Positions 16,981 to 26,706 are shown, counted from the first letter of the stretch. The stretch: DNA of 64,000 nucleotides from Phenylobacterium montanum (GCF_018135625.1 NZ_CP073078.1:5054501-5118500); one strand, 5' to 3'. Numbers and translations are program-made. The notes: generated by a model not told the origin, from the sequence alone.

Positions 16981-18138
16981 TCATAGGATTTCTGGGGCGG
17001 CCTGGGCGCGCCCCTTCCACATGCCCCCGCGCCCCTGCCAGACCTGGATCGCCGACTGGAGCGTGAAGCCGGTGTAGAGCGCGCCGATCACGGGCAAGGC
17101 AAGCCCCCAGAGCGGCGAGCGGCGATAGAAGGCCAGCATCGGCTGGAACGAGAGGGCCATGGCCAGCCAGGCTGCGAGGCCCAGCCAGCGGGCGAGGCCG
17201 CTGGCGAAGATCGCCAGGAGCGGCGCCGCCAGATAGACGATGGCCATCCCGGCGATGGTCCCGGCCAGCAGCCAGGGCGAATAGCCGAGCTGGGCGTAGG
17301 CCGAGCGCGAGACCATGCGGCCGATCTCGGCCACGCTCTGATAGGGGCGCAGGGAGACGGCGCGGTCGGTCAGGCCCAGCCAGATCGGCCCTTGCGCCTT
17401 CATTCGCCGGCCGAGGGCGCAGTCGTCGATGATCTCGCCGCGGATGGATTCGATGCCGCCGGCGGCCTCGAAAGCCCGGCGCCGGACCAGCATGCAGCCG
17501 CCGGCGGCCGCGGCCATCTTGTGGCGCGGGTTATTCACCCAGCCGAACGGGTAGAGCATGTCGAAGAAGAACACGAAGGCGGGGACCAGCAGTTTCTCGG
17601 CCCAGGTCTCGTTGGTCAGCCGGGCCATCAGCGAGACCATGACGCGGCCCTCGGCCTCGGCGCGGGCGACGAGCTTGCGGAGGTTGTCGGGGCTGTGGGC
17701 GATGTCGGCGTCGGTGAGCAGCAGGTAGTCGGGGGCGAAGGCCTTGGCTTCGGCGGTTCCCTGGCTGACGGCCCAGAGCTTGCCGGTCCAGCCTGCGGGC
17801 AAGGGTGCGCCGTTCAGGACCTTCAGCCGCTCGTCGGCGCCGAGGCCCGCGGCGGCCTTGCGCGCCACATCGCCGGTGCCGTCCTCGCTGTTGTCGTCAA
17901 CCAGGATCACGCGGAAGGCGCCCGGATAGTCCTGGGCCAGGAGGCCGCCGACCGAGCGGGCGATCACGTCGGCCTCGTTGCGCGCCGGGACCACGGCGGC
18001 GACGCTTGGCCAGGCGGCTGGCTCGGGCGGCTCGGCGCGGTCGTCGCGCTCGCGCGCCAGCCAGAAGCCGCCGTGGCCCGCCAGCAGATAGGCCCAGATG
18101 AGGAGGGCCAGGGCCGCGATGACCAGGGCAGGGGTCAC
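16981..18138 (-). CDS. hpnB: Hopanoid-associated glycosyltransferase HpnB
   Basis: A 385-residue membrane-bound GT2 glycosyltransferase. An N-terminal transmembrane helix is followed by the GT-A domain: VAAVVPARNEADVIARSV, then VILVDDNSEDGTGDVA with the DD-type nucleotide-sugar site, LLLTDADIAH with the metal-binding DAD motif, and IDDCALGRRMK. Three C-terminal membrane segments follow. HpnB is a conserved gene of hopanoid clusters, but its product has not been clearly linked to one sugar-bearing hopanoid. GTG 18138 overlaps the hpnA stop as GTGA. Confidence 0.9.
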   Translation of the reverse strand: MTPALVIAALALLIWAYLLAGHGGFWLARERDDRAEPPEPAAWPSVAAVVPARNEADVIARSVGGLLAQDYPGAFRVILVDDNSEDGTGDVARKAAAGLGADERLKVLNGAPLPAGWTGKLWAVSQGTAEAKAFAPDYLLLTDADIAHSPDNLRKLVARAEAEGRVMVSLMARLTNETWAEKLLVPAFVFFFDMLYPFGWVNNPRHKMAAAAGGCMLVRRRAFEAAGGIESIRGEIIDDCALGRRMKAQGPIWLGLTDRAVSLRPYQSVAEIGRMVSRSAYAQLGYSPWLLAGTIAGMAIVYLAAPLLAIFASGLARWLGLAAWLAMALSFQPMLAFYRRSPLWGLALPVIGALYTGFTLQSAIQVWQGRGGMWKGRAQAAPEIL

Positions 18139-19136
18139 TTCAGCATCCCGGCGGCGCGGAACCAGTCCAGGGCGTCCTTCAGCGCCTCGACGTAGGGCCG
18201 GGCCGCATAGCCCAGCTCGCGCTCGGCCTTGGCGGAGGAGAAGAACATGTGGTGGCTGGCCATCTTCAGGGCGTCGACGGTGACGAACGGCTCCTTGCCG
18301 GTGATCCGGCCCATGGCCTCGGCGGCATAGGCCAGGGGATAGAGCGGGCCGCGGGGCAGGTTGATCGTCGGCGCCTTGCGGCCCACCAGGCCGGCGATGT
18401 CGGCCAGCATCTGGCGCAGGGAGGCGTCCTGGCCGCCCAGGATATAGCGCTCGCCGATGCGGCCCTTGTCCATGGCCAGCAGGTGCCCCTCGGCCACGTC
18501 GTCCACGTGGACGAGGTTCAGGCCGGTGTCGACGAAGGCCGGGATGCGCCCGGTTGCGGCCTCGATCAGGATGCGGCCCGTAGGCGTGGGCTTGACGTCG
18601 CGGGGGCCGATCGGGGTCGAGGGGTTGACGATCACCGCCGGCAGGCCCTGCTCGGCGACCATCTTCTCCACCAGCCGCTCGGCGACGACCTTGCTCTCCT
18701 TGTAGGCGCCGATGCCTTCGCCGGGCGCCAACGGGGCGGTCTCGTCCACGGCAATCGGCTCGTCGGGCGCGCGCAGGGTGGCGACCGAGGAGGTGTAGAC
18801 GATCCGCTCCACCCCCTGCTTCAGGGCCGCGCGCATCACAGAGCCGGTCCCCTTGAGGTTGGCCTGGATGATGTCGTTGGGATCGGGCGCCCAGAGGCGA
18901 TAGTCGGCGGCGACGTGGAACAGCCAGCGCACGCCGTCCAGCGCCGCGGTCATCGAGGCCTCGTCGGTCATGTCGCCCTGGACCACTTCGCAGTCCAGGC
19001 CTTCGAGGTTTCGACGGGGGCTCGTGCTGCGGGCCAGGACGCGCACAGCAAGGCCGCGGGCGTTCAGCTTCCGCGCCACGGCCGAGCCGATGAAGCCCGT
19101 GGCTCCGGTCACCAGTATGAGGTCGCCCTGCTGCAT
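18135..19136 (-). CDS. hpnA: Hopanoid-associated sugar epimerase HpnA
   Basis: A 333-residue extended short-chain dehydrogenase. The NAD(P)-binding motif ILVTGATGFIGSAVARKL is near the N-terminus; the catalytic YxxxK appears as GAYKESK, after the YTSSVATL strand. Length and the segment VNPSTPIGPRDVKPTPTGR are typical of HpnA, a sugar epimerase or dehydratase-like enzyme found at the head of hopanoid operons. It is the first gene of hpnABCDE here. The 165 bases upstream, shared with the divergent malic enzyme gene, should hold the operon promoter. The squalene-hopene cyclase gene is not in this window. Confidence 0.93.
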   Translation of the reverse strand: MQQGDLILVTGATGFIGSAVARKLNARGLAVRVLARSTSPRRNLEGLDCEVVQGDMTDEASMTAALDGVRWLFHVAADYRLWAPDPNDIIQANLKGTGSVMRAALKQGVERIVYTSSVATLRAPDEPIAVDETAPLAPGEGIGAYKESKVVAERLVEKMVAEQGLPAVIVNPSTPIGPRDVKPTPTGRILIEAATGRIPAFVDTGLNLVHVDDVAEGHLLAMDKGRIGERYILGGQDASLRQMLADIAGLVGRKAPTINLPRGPLYPLAYAAEAMGRITGKEPFVTVDALKMASHHMFFSSAKAERELGYAARPYVEALKDALDWFRAAGMLK

Positions 19137-19301
19137 TGATTCTCAAGTGTGACGTTTGATCGGCTGATGTAGCGAACCGCTTCGCCCGGCGCCATCGTCA
19201 GGCGGCTGTCAAGTTATTGTGGTTCACGGCCTGTGCCCCATCGTCCACAGCGGGTGAAGCCTGCTAGGGAGGGGCGACGAACTGGGGAGACCGGGCTGAC
19301 C

Positions 19302-21593
19302 ATGGACGAAGATTTCCGCAAAGCCGCGCTCGACTACCACCGCCTGCCGCGGCCCGGAAAGCTGTCGGTCGAACCGACCAAGCGCATGGCCACACAGCGC
19401 GACCTGGCGCTGGCCTATTCGCCGGGGGTGGCCGCAGCCTGCGAAGCCATCGTCGCCGACGAGGGCGCGGCGCGGGACATGACCGCGCGCGGCAACCTGG
19501 TGGCGGTGATCACCAACGGCACCGCGGTCCTGGGCCTCGGCGAAATCGGCCCCTTGGCCGGCAAGCCGGTCATGGAGGGCAAGGCGGTCCTGTTCAAGAA
19601 GTTCGCCGGCATCGACGTGTTCGATTTGGAGGTCGACGCCAAGGATCCGGACCTGTTCTGCGACGTGGTGGCGGCGCTGGAGCCGACCTTCGGCGGCATC
19701 AACCTCGAGGACATCAAGGCCCCCGAGTGCTTCATCATCGAGCAGCGCCTGCGCGAGCGGATGAACATTCCGGTCTTTCACGACGACCAGCACGGCACCG
19801 CCATCGTCTGCGCCGCTGCGATCCGCAACGGCCTCGTCCTGCAGGGCAAGAAGCTGGAGGAGGTCAAGCTGGTCACCTCGGGCGCCGGCGCGGCGGCCCT
19901 GGCCTGCGTCGACCTGCTGGTGCTGATGGGCCTACCGGTGGAGAACGTCACCCTGACCGATATCAAGGGGGTGGTGCACAAAGACCGCGGCGACGCCATG
20001 GCGCCGAACATGGCCCGCTATGCCCGCACCACCGACGCGCGGACCCTGCCGGACGTGCTGGGCGGGGCCGACGTGTTCCTGGGGCTGTCGGCGCCGCACG
20101 TGCTGAAACAGCAGTGGCTGCCGCTGATGGCGCAAAAGCCGCTGATCCTGGCCCTGGCCAATCCCGAGCCAGAGATCCTGCCCGAGCTGGTGCACGAGAC
20201 CCGGCCCGACGCCATCGTCGCGACGGGGCGGTCGGACTATCCGAACCAGGTCAATAACGTGCTGTGCTTCCCGTTCGTGTTCCGCGGGGCGCTGGACGTG
20301 GACGCCACCGAGATCAACGAGCCGATGAAGGTGGCGGCGGCCGAGGCCATCGCCGCCCTCGCCCGGGTCGAGGCCAGCGAGGTGGTGGCCCAGGCCTATG
20401 GCGGCCAGTCCGCCTTGTTCGGATCCCAGAACATTATCCCCAAGCCCTTTGACCCGCGGCTGATCCTGCACATCGCCCCGGCCGTGGCCAAGGCGGCGAT
20501 GAAGTCCGGGGTGGCGCGGCGGCCGATCGCGGATTTCGACGCCTATCAGCGCGAGCTGGAGCGGTTCGTCTATCGCTCGGGCCAGCTGATGCGCCCCGTG
20601 TTCGATGCGGCGCGCGCGGCCGACAAGCGCGTGGCCTATGCCGAGGGCGAGGACGAGCGGGTGCTGCGCGCGGTGCAGACCGTGGTGGACGAGGGGCTGG
20701 CGCGGCCGGTGCTGATCGGTCGGCGCAGCGTGATCAAGGCCAAGATCAAGGAATTGGGTCTGCGCCTGGACGTAAGGAAGACCGTCGAGATTCTGGATCC
20801 TTCCGACGACTGCGCGGTGTTCGATCCCCTGACCGAGCAATATCAACGGCTGAGCGACCGAAGGGGCGCCCCGCCGGACGCCGCCGCCCGCCGGATGCGC
20901 AACCGGCCGAGCGTGGCGGCCTCGATGCTGCTGGTGAGCGGCCAGGTGGATGCGGCGCTCTGCGGCGGGACCGGCGACTGGTGGCGGCACATGACCTATG
21001 TGCTGCCGGTGGTGCCGCGCGCGGAGGGGGTGGAGCGGGTCTATGCCCTGTCCAGCCTGATCCTGCGCAATGGCGTGCTGTTCTTCTGCGACACCCACGT
21101 CAATGTCGAGCCGACGCCGGAGCAGATCGCCGAGATGACCGCCCTGGCGGCCGAGGCCGTGCGCGGCTTCGGTTTTGCGCCCAAGGCCGCGCTGCTGTCG
21201 CATTCCAGCTTCGGGGCCAGCAATTCGCCTACCGCACGCAAGATGCGCGAGGCGCTGAGGCTGATCCACGAGCGCTCGCCCGAGCTGGAGGTGGATGGGG
21301 AGATGCACGCCGATGCGGCGCTCAGCGAGGCCCTGCGCGGGCGGCTCGTCACCTCGAGCCCGCTGAAGGGGTCGGCCAACCTTTTGATCATGCCGACCCT
21401 GGATGCGGCCAATATCGCCCTGACCCTGTTGTCGGCGGCGACCGAGGGGCTGCTGGTCGGGCCGCTGCTCCTGGGCGTGTCGAAGCCGCTGCACGTCCTG
21501 ACCCCCAGCGTCACCGCCCGCGGCATCGTCAACATGACGGCCCTGGCGGCGGCGCAGGCGGGGCGGGCGGTTCAGCCGAGCTTGAGGCTGTAG
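19302..21593 (+). CDS. maeB: NADP-dependent malic enzyme with C-terminal phosphotransacetylase-like domain
   Basis: A 763-residue fusion. Residues 1 to about 430 form malic enzyme, with [19 protein letters not shown], the metal/substrate segment [10 protein letters not shown] and the cofactor fold [18 protein letters not shown]. From about 440 to the end is a phosphotransacetylase-like domain ([37 protein letters not shown]). Known MaeB proteins decarboxylate malate to pyruvate, and the PTA part is regulatory rather than catalytic, sensing acetyl-CoA. ATG 19302 gives the conserved start. The 3' end overlaps the convergent yeiH-like gene by 22 bases. Confidence 0.95.
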   Translation: MDEDFRKAALDYHRLPRPGKLSVEPTKRMATQRDLALAYSPGVAAACEAIVADEGAARDMTARGNLVAVITNGTAVLGLGEIGPLAGKPVMEGKAVLFKKFAGIDVFDLEVDAKDPDLFCDVVAALEPTFGGINLEDIKAPECFIIEQRLRERMNIPVFHDDQHGTAIVCAAAIRNGLVLQGKKLEEVKLVTSGAGAAALACVDLLVLMGLPVENVTLTDIKGVVHKDRGDAMAPNMARYARTTDARTLPDVLGGADVFLGLSAPHVLKQQWLPLMAQKPLILALANPEPEILPELVHETRPDAIVATGRSDYPNQVNNVLCFPFVFRGALDVDATEINEPMKVAAAEAIAALARVEASEVVAQAYGGQSALFGSQNIIPKPFDPRLILHIAPAVAKAAMKSGVARRPIADFDAYQRELERFVYRSGQLMRPVFDAARAADKRVAYAEGEDERVLRAVQTVVDEGLARPVLIGRRSVIKAKIKELGLRLDVRKTVEILDPSDDCAVFDPLTEQYQRLSDRRGAPPDAAARRMRNRPSVAASMLLVSGQVDAALCGGTGDWWRHMTYVLPVVPRAEGVERVYALSSLILRNGVLFFCDTHVNVEPTPEQIAEMTALAAEAVRGFGFAPKAALLSHSSFGASNSPTARKMREALRLIHERSPELEVDGEMHADAALSEALRGRLVTSSPLKGSANLLIMPTLDAANIALTLLSAATEGLLVGPLLLGVSKPLHVLTPSVTARGIVNMTALAAAQAGRAVQPSLRL

Positions 21594-22636
21594 ATCAGGA
21601 GCAGGGCGACCGCGCCCAGGGCCATGAGGGACAGGGTGACCACCGCGGTCACCCGCGGTCCGGCCTTGGCCACGGTGCGCACGTCGACGCCGAGGCCCAG
21701 GGCGGCCATGGAGAGGATGGTCAGCCAGGTGGCGAGGCCGCCGGCCGCCTTGACCGCCGGGGCGGGCAGCATGCCGGCCGAGCGCAGGGCGACCATCAAG
21801 AGGAAGCCCAGGATGAACCAGGGAACCAGGTGCTGCAGGTTCGGGCCGCGCTTCGTGGCGTCCGCCTGTTCCTGGCCGTGCAGCAGCGACAGGACCAGGA
21901 CCACCGGGCCCAGCATCAAGACGCGCACCAGCTTCACCACCGCGCCGACCTGGGCCGAGAAGGAGCTGATCGGCGCCGTCGCCGCCAGCACCTGGGGGAC
22001 GGCATAGACCGTCAGGCCGGCGAAGACGCCGAAGCCGCGCGGGCTCATGTGCAGGGCCACGGCCAGCAGGGGCAGGATCAGGACCACCACCACGCCCAGC
22101 ACCGCGGTGAAGGCGATGGAGGCGGCCACGTCCTCGCTCTCGGCGCCGATCACCGGGGCCACGGCGGCGATGGCGGAGTTGCCGCAGATCGAGTTCCCGC
22201 AGGCGATCAGGGTCGCCATCTTGTGCGGCAGGCCGAACAGGCGCCCGAGGCCGTAGCTGACGCAGATGGCCAGCACGACCAGGCCAGCGATCGAGACCAG
22301 AAGCGCCGGCCCCTGGCCGAAAATGGTCGAGGCGCTGATGGTGGCGCCCAGCAGGACCACGGCGACCTCCAGCAGCATCTTGGCGCTGAAGGCGACGCCC
22401 GGGAGGAAGCGCTGGCCCGGCGTCCAGGCGGTGCGCACCGCCGCGCCCAGCAGGATGGCGATCACCAGGGCTTCCAGCCAGGCGCGGCCGAACAGCCGGA
22501 TCTCCAGGGCCTGCAGGCCGAAAGCGGCGACCGTGACCGCGCCGCAGAGGGCGAGGCCAGGCAGGAGCGCGCTCCAGCGGCCCAGGTCGGGGGCGGGGCG
22601 GGAATGCGACGCGAGGCGGGGGTAGGTCATCGTCAT
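21572..22636 (-). CDS. YeiH family putative sulfate exporter
   Basis: A 354-residue integral membrane protein with about ten hydrophobic segments. The signature IACGNSICGNSAIAAVAPVIGA and the RFLPGVAFSAKMLLEVAVVLLG region are typical of the YeiH (PF03601) family. Members are proposed to export sulfite, sulfate or related anions, but transport is shown for few. ATG 22636 is chosen; six bases inside there is a second ATG. The gene is divergent from a LysR regulator, the same arrangement as yeiE-yeiH in enterobacteria, so that regulator very likely controls it. Confidence 0.88.
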   Translation of the reverse strand: MTMTYPRLASHSRPAPDLGRWSALLPGLALCGAVTVAAFGLQALEIRLFGRAWLEALVIAILLGAAVRTAWTPGQRFLPGVAFSAKMLLEVAVVLLGATISASTIFGQGPALLVSIAGLVVLAICVSYGLGRLFGLPHKMATLIACGNSICGNSAIAAVAPVIGAESEDVAASIAFTAVLGVVVVLILPLLAVALHMSPRGFGVFAGLTVYAVPQVLAATAPISSFSAQVGAVVKLVRVLMLGPVVLVLSLLHGQEQADATKRGPNLQHLVPWFILGFLLMVALRSAGMLPAPAVKAAGGLATWLTILSMAALGLGVDVRTVAKAGPRVTAVVTLSLMALGAVALLLIYSLKLG

Positions 22637-22661
22637 GGCGCAAAACTGAGCCGTGGCGATC

Positions 22662-22711
22662 AAACAATCCAACGCATTGTTTTTTTGATATTGATCGATA
22701 AAATCGATCAA
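22662..22711. promoter_or_regulatory. Two perfect inverted repeats between the yeiH-like gene and its LysR regulator
   Basis: Site A: AAACAAT (22662-22668) and ATTGTTT (22676-22682) with a seven-base spacer. Site B: TTGATCGAT (22691-22699) and ATCGATCAA (22703-22711) with a three-base spacer; it ends on the first base of the LysR start codon. A perfect dyad this close to the start suggests autorepression by LysR, with site A better placed to activate the divergent exporter gene. Confidence 0.65.
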
Positions 22712-23580
22712 TGACCCTGGAGCAGCTGCGCATCTTCGTCGCCGTGGCCGAGCGACAGCACATGACCAGGGCCGCCCAGGCCCTGAACCTGACCCAGTCG
22801 GCGGTCAGCGCCGGGGTGGCGGCTCTGGAGGCGCGCTATGGCGTGCTGTTGTTCGACCGGGTCGGGCGGGGCCTGGTGCTGTCGGAGTCCGGCCGGGTGT
22901 TCCTGCCCGAGGCGCGGCAGGTCCTGGCGCGGGCCGCCGCCGCCGCCCAGGCCCTGGACGATCTCGCCGGCCTGAGGCGCGGCCAGGTGGCCCTGGGCGC
23001 CAGCCAGACCGTCTCCAACTACTGGCTGCCCTCGCGCCTGGCCCAGTTCGCCGAGGCGCATCCGGGGATCAAGGTCAGCCTGATGGTCGGCAACACCAGC
23101 CAGGTGGCCCAGGCGGTGCTGGAGGGCGCCTGCGAGCTGGGCTTCGTCGAGGGCGAGGTCGACAGCCACTTCCTGACCCGCACCCGCCTCGCCGGCGACC
23201 GCATCGCCCTCTACGGCGCGCCGACCCATCCCCTGGCCGGCGTGGCGTTCGAGCCGGCGGCCCTTTTGGGCGCACGCTGGGTGCTGCGCGAGCCCGGTTC
23301 GGGCACCCGGTCCGAGTTCGAGCACGCCCTGACCGCGCGAGGCGTCGACCCGGCCAGGCTCAACGTGGTGCTGGAGCTGCCCTCAAACGAGGCCGTGCTC
23401 GAGGCGGCGGCCAGCGGGGAATTTCTTACCGCAGTTTCGGAGCTGGCGGCGGAGCCCCTGGTTCATGCCCGTCGGCTGGCGCCGCTCGCCTTCAGGCTGG
23501 CGGCGCGGGCGTTCGATCTGCTCAGCCACAAGGAGCGTCGGCGCAGCCATGCGGCGGCGGCCTTTGTGGCCGGGCTCTAG
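22711..23580 (+). CDS. LysR-family transcriptional regulator (YeiE-like)
   Basis: A 289-residue LysR protein. The helix-turn-helix is at residues 16-45: QHMTRAAQALNLTQSAVSAG, then the typical LEARYGVLLFDRVGRG. The C-terminal effector domain (GQVALGASQTVSNYWLPSRL; GNTSQVAQAVLEGACELGFVEG) resembles YeiE and CysL-like regulators, several of which respond to sulfite or other sulfur compounds. The divergent neighbour is the YeiH-like exporter, which supports that role. Two inverted repeats lie in the shared promoter, one touching the start codon. Confidence 0.92.
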   Translation: MTLEQLRIFVAVAERQHMTRAAQALNLTQSAVSAGVAALEARYGVLLFDRVGRGLVLSESGRVFLPEARQVLARAAAAAQALDDLAGLRRGQVALGASQTVSNYWLPSRLAQFAEAHPGIKVSLMVGNTSQVAQAVLEGACELGFVEGEVDSHFLTRTRLAGDRIALYGAPTHPLAGVAFEPAALLGARWVLREPGSGTRSEFEHALTARGVDPARLNVVLELPSNEAVLEAAASGEFLTAVSELAAEPLVHARRLAPLAFRLAARAFDLLSHKERRRSHAAAAFVAGL

Positions 23581-23586
23581 CCAGGT

Positions 23587-24369
23587 TCAGCCGACCCGGC
23601 CGAGCAGGTTGGCCTCGGTCGGCACGAAGATGAAGTTGTTCACATAGCCCGGCGAGGCCACGCCGCGATTAAGGCTGGCCAGGCTGAAGCCGCCCAGGTT
23701 CTGGTGCGTCTTGACGTCGAACGCCCGCACCGAGGTCAGGAGCCCGCCGCAGAGCATGAAGCCCTCGTAGCCCAAGGGCTCCAGGAAATCGCGGATCGAG
23801 CCGACGGCGTTGTCCCGGTGGCGCTCTTCGGCCTCGACCAGGATGCGCGGCCGCTGCTCGCGGATCAGCCGCTCGGCGCCGCGCAGGGCGGTCAGCTCAT
23901 GGCCCTCCACGTCCATCTTGATGAAGGCGACATTGGTCAGCCCCAGCTCATCGAGCCGCATCAGCGGCACCTCGACCTCGACCGAGTCCTCGACCGACAG
24001 GGGGTTGGCCGCCTCGATGGTGCCGAGGCCGCCCAGGGTCCTGTCGCGGGGCACCCTGAGGGTCGCCATGCCGGTCTGGTCGCTGGCCGCCGCCCGCACA
24101 AGCCGGATCTCGGAGCCGAACATCAGCTCCAGCTCGTTGGCGTGGGTCGGGTTGGGTTCGACGGCAACGACCTGGCAGCCTAGGCGGACCAGGGCCGCGA
24201 CATAGGCCCCTGTATTGGCGCCCACGTCGACCGCCACCGCGCCGGCCGGCGCCAGGTAGCGCAACAGCCTCATCTCCGCTTCGCCGCCGCGTTTGAACCG
24301 CCGCCATATCCGTCGAGCCCGGGCGCGCAGGGCAGGGTTCCAGTCGAGCAGCCGTCGCAGCATCCGCAC
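23587..24369 (-). CDS. FkbM-family SAM-dependent methyltransferase
   Basis: A 260-residue methyltransferase. The SAM-binding motif I is AVAVDVGANTGAYVAAL, with VVAVEPNP as motif II; FIKMDVEGHELTALRGAERL is the FkbM-family hallmark. The N-terminus is basic (RARARRIWRRFKR). FkbM proteins methylate hydroxyl groups on polyketides or sugars, and those in glycan loci usually O-methylate polysaccharide or lipid-linked sugars. The following genes to 31 kb are polysaccharide related, which favours a sugar acceptor. Two start codons two residues apart are possible. It converges on the LysR gene with six bases between. Confidence 0.9.
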   Translation of the reverse strand: MRMLRRLLDWNPALRARARRIWRRFKRGGEAEMRLLRYLAPAGAVAVDVGANTGAYVAALVRLGCQVVAVEPNPTHANELELMFGSEIRLVRAAASDQTGMATLRVPRDRTLGGLGTIEAANPLSVEDSVEVEVPLMRLDELGLTNVAFIKMDVEGHELTALRGAERLIREQRPRILVEAEERHRDNAVGSIRDFLEPLGYEGFMLCGGLLTSVRAFDVKTHQNLGGFSLASLNRGVASPGYVNNFIFVPTEANLLGRVG

Positions 24370-24391
24370 CTCTTGAGCGTAGGCTTCTTTC

Positions 24392-24462
24392 CTAGAGTGT
24401 TTTCAAGGTTCAGGGAATCCGGTCCGACAAGCAAAAACCGCCTGAATCAAAACCTTAGAGCG
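24392..24462. repeat. Inverted-repeat intergenic element ('ctagag' type)
   Basis: CTAGAGTGTTTTCAAGGTTCAGG at the left is mirrored imperfectly by CCTGAATCAAAACCTTAGAG at the right, giving a 71-base palindromic element. The outer TAGAG and the GTTTT/AAAAC blocks resemble a mosaic repeat frequent between genes of alphaproteobacteria. It lies upstream of the FkbM gene, between divergent transcription units. Confidence 0.55.
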
Positions 24463-24601
24463 TCGCCGTAGCGGGACTTGCGCGAAGGCGGCCCCCGGGC
24501 GCCCAAACGGCGCCCACCGCCAGACTTGACCGAGCTTCGCCGCACGCGCGCAATGGCCCGGGCCGACAGACAAGCCTCGCAAATCGAAGCGTTTCGAACC
24601 C

Positions 24602-25306
24602 ATGCCACAGGAGCCGCAGGTCAGATCGACGCCGATGCCCGCAGGGACGGCTGCGGCCAGGCAATGGCTCGCCGCGGCGCCGCTGGCGCTGCTCCTGGCG
24701 GTCGCGGCCTGGCTGGCCGGCGGCGAAGCTGGTCGGCAGTGGCGCATCGCCCGGGTCGAAGGCGCCTCGGCCGCCGCGGACGGCCTTGCGCCGACGACGG
24801 CGCTGGCGCGGCTGGCCGAAGCCGAGCGCGATTGCGCGGACAGGTGCGGGCCGCGCGCCCTGGTCGCCGGCGGCGCGGCGCGGGCGCTGATCGCCGGCCG
24901 AACGCCGGCGGGGCCTCAAAGGGACGAGCTGGCCGCGCGGGCTGGGCAGGACCTGCGCCGTGCGCTGACGCAGGAGCCCCAGTCGGGCCGGGCCTGGGCC
25001 TGGTTGGCCGTCGCCGAAAGCGAGCAGGCGGGCGACGATCACCATAGTCGCGCGACCGAGGCTCTGGAGCGCAGCTACAGCCTGGCCCCGTTCGTGCGCG
25101 AACTGGCCCTGTGGCGCTCGCGGTTCGCCGGCGCCAACTGGGCCGCTCTGGATGCCGCGAGCCGGCAGCGCGCGGTGGACGAGGTCGCCCGGCTGAGCCT
25201 GGTCGATCCGGGCCAGGCCGAACAGGCCGAACTGGCCTTCAGCGACCCGAACGCCGGTCAGGCTCTAGATCAGCGCATGACGCGCCGCGGCGTGATGGCG
25301 CGTTAG
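24602..25306 (+). CDS. Membrane-anchored TPR-like protein of a polysaccharide locus
   Basis: A 234-residue protein with one N-terminal transmembrane helix (residues 23-41) and an alpha-helical remainder. The region around GRAWAWLAVAESEQAGDDHH has the spacing of a degenerate TPR repeat (W-L, A at the usual sites). I do not recognise a named family. It ends four bases inside the convergent O-antigen ligase-like gene, and proteins like this often accompany such ligases in exopolysaccharide clusters, perhaps as assembly partners. The start at 24602 lies directly after the repeat element region; an internal ATG at residue 12 is an alternative. Confidence 0.65.
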   Translation: MPQEPQVRSTPMPAGTAAARQWLAAAPLALLLAVAAWLAGGEAGRQWRIARVEGASAAADGLAPTTALARLAEAERDCADRCGPRALVAGGAARALIAGRTPAGPQRDELAARAGQDLRRALTQEPQSGRAWAWLAVAESEQAGDDHHSRATEALERSYSLAPFVRELALWRSRFAGANWAALDAASRQRAVDEVARLSLVDPGQAEQAELAFSDPNAGQALDQRMTRRGVMAR

Positions 25307-26706
25307 ATCGCGGGATCCGCAACCCCCGAGGGGTTCCACCCGCTCACCGCCGAGCGCTGGCGCGGCGGCAGGTCGATGCCCGCCGCCGACCCCCAGGCCA
25401 GCCCCAGCGCCAGGGCGCAGAAGGCGGCGATCGCGGGGACGTTCAGGGCGACGTCGACCATCGAGCAGCCGATCGCCAGCAGGCCCGCGGCCAGGGCCGC
25501 CAGGCCCACGGCGCTGGCGGCGCTGTGCGCGATCCAGGCCCGCGCCACCTGTGCCAGGCCGGCCAGCATGGCGCCGGCCATCAGCGCGAGAAACGGCAGC
25601 CCGCTCTCCAGCGCGGCCTGCAAGGGCGCGCAGTGGGCGGCCGTGAAGCTCCAGCGCTCATCCATACGCGCTCCCGGCAAGATGGCCTCATTGACCATGG
25701 CGAAGGAGCCGGCGCCGTAGCCGGACCATGGCGCCGCCCAGGCGGCCTTCAGGTAGTCCTGGTAGGCTGCGGCGCGCGTGCCGAACTCCTCGATGACGCC
25801 GGCCTTGGCGGCTATGGGGGCGAGGCCGACCCCCAGCGCCACGGCCAGCAGGATCACGCCCAGCACGGCGGCGCCGATCAGGCGCGGCAATCGCGTTCCA
25901 TCCTGGATCCGGGTCAGGTCGACGATGGCCAGGGCCGCGGTCATGAAGGCGGTGAGGATCAGGCTGGTTCGCGACCCGGTCAGGGCGGCGGCGGCCAGGG
26001 CGGCCACCACGCCGAAGCAGGCCGCGCCGAACAGCAGGAGTTCGCGCAGGCGCGGGGCGTGCAGGTCCAGGGTGCGCGACATCGACTGGGTGAGGCCCAG
26101 GGCCAGGACGCTGATCATGCCGAACGCCGCGCCCGCGGCGTTGGCGCTGAGCAGGCTGCCGGTGAACGACCAGGTGCGGTCGCCCTTGGCTATGCCCCAG
26201 ACATAGAGCGGGTCCCAGCGCCAGAGCCATAGCGACAGGATCACATAGGCCCCGCCGCCCACCACCAGCCAGCTGGTCAGGCGGATGGCCCGCGCCCGCG
26301 AGCGGGCGAGGATCGCGGCGGAAAGGGCGCAGGCGATCGCGCCGGCCAGCTTGAGCGCCTCCAGGCCAGCCGCGTCCGGGTTCAGCGGCGCGCGCCAGCC
26401 GGGCAGGCGCTGCAGGCCGGGTATCGCGCCCCGCCAGAGCGGCCAAGCCTGCCAGGCGAGGGCCGCCAGCAGGACCAGGCCCACAGGATAGAGGCGGGAC
26501 CAGTAGCCGGGCGACACCCGCCCGAGGGACGCCGCAAGAACGATCAGCGCCAGCGTGAGTTCGACCGTGGCCGCGCTGGCGGCCAGCAATGGCGTCGTCG
26601 CGCCCAGGGCCACGAACTGGCTGAAGACCGTCGCGGTCAGGGCGGCGCACAGGAGGTTGTCGACCAGCCAGGCCTGGGGCGCGGCGCGCGGGATCGCTGT
26701 CGCCAT
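25303..26706 (-). CDS. O-antigen ligase / polysaccharide polymerase-like membrane protein (Wzy_C domain)
   Basis: A 467-residue protein with about eleven or twelve hydrophobic segments. The Wzy_C/WaaL-type core is visible as LTGSRTSLILTAF, then a large periplasmic loop with WSGYGAGSFAM and FTAAHCAPLQAALESGL, which carries the conserved Arg and His. Such enzymes either polymerise polysaccharide repeat units or ligate glycans to a lipid or protein carrier. The surrounding FkbM, GMC oxidoreductase, alginate-lyase-like and glycosyltransferase genes support an exopolysaccharide role. It overlaps the convergent TPR-like gene by four bases. Confidence 0.85.
   Translation of the reverse strand: MATAIPRAAPQAWLVDNLLCAALTATVFSQFVALGATTPLLAASAATVELTLALIVLAASLGRVSPGYWSRLYPVGLVLLAALAWQAWPLWRGAIPGLQRLPGWRAPLNPDAAGLEALKLAGAIACALSAAILARSRARAIRLTSWLVVGGGAYVILSLWLWRWDPLYVWGIAKGDRTWSFTGSLLSANAAGAAFGMISVLALGLTQSMSRTLDLHAPRLRELLLFGAACFGVVAALAAAALTGSRTSLILTAFMTAALAIVDLTRIQDGTRLPRLIGAAVLGVILLAVALGVGLAPIAAKAGVIEEFGTRAAAYQDYLKAAWAAPWSGYGAGSFAMVNEAILPGARMDERWSFTAAHCAPLQAALESGLPFLALMAGAMLAGLAQVARAWIAHSAASAVGLAALAAGLLAIGCSMVDVALNVPAIAAFCALALGLAWGSAAGIDLPPRQRSAVSGWNPSGVADPAI

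Noticed and set aside
19932-22763. 943-residue minus-strand open frame across maeB and the yeiH-like gene
   Set aside because: Composition is low-complexity Arg/Gly/Pro/His, no motif, and it contradicts strong genes on both sides.
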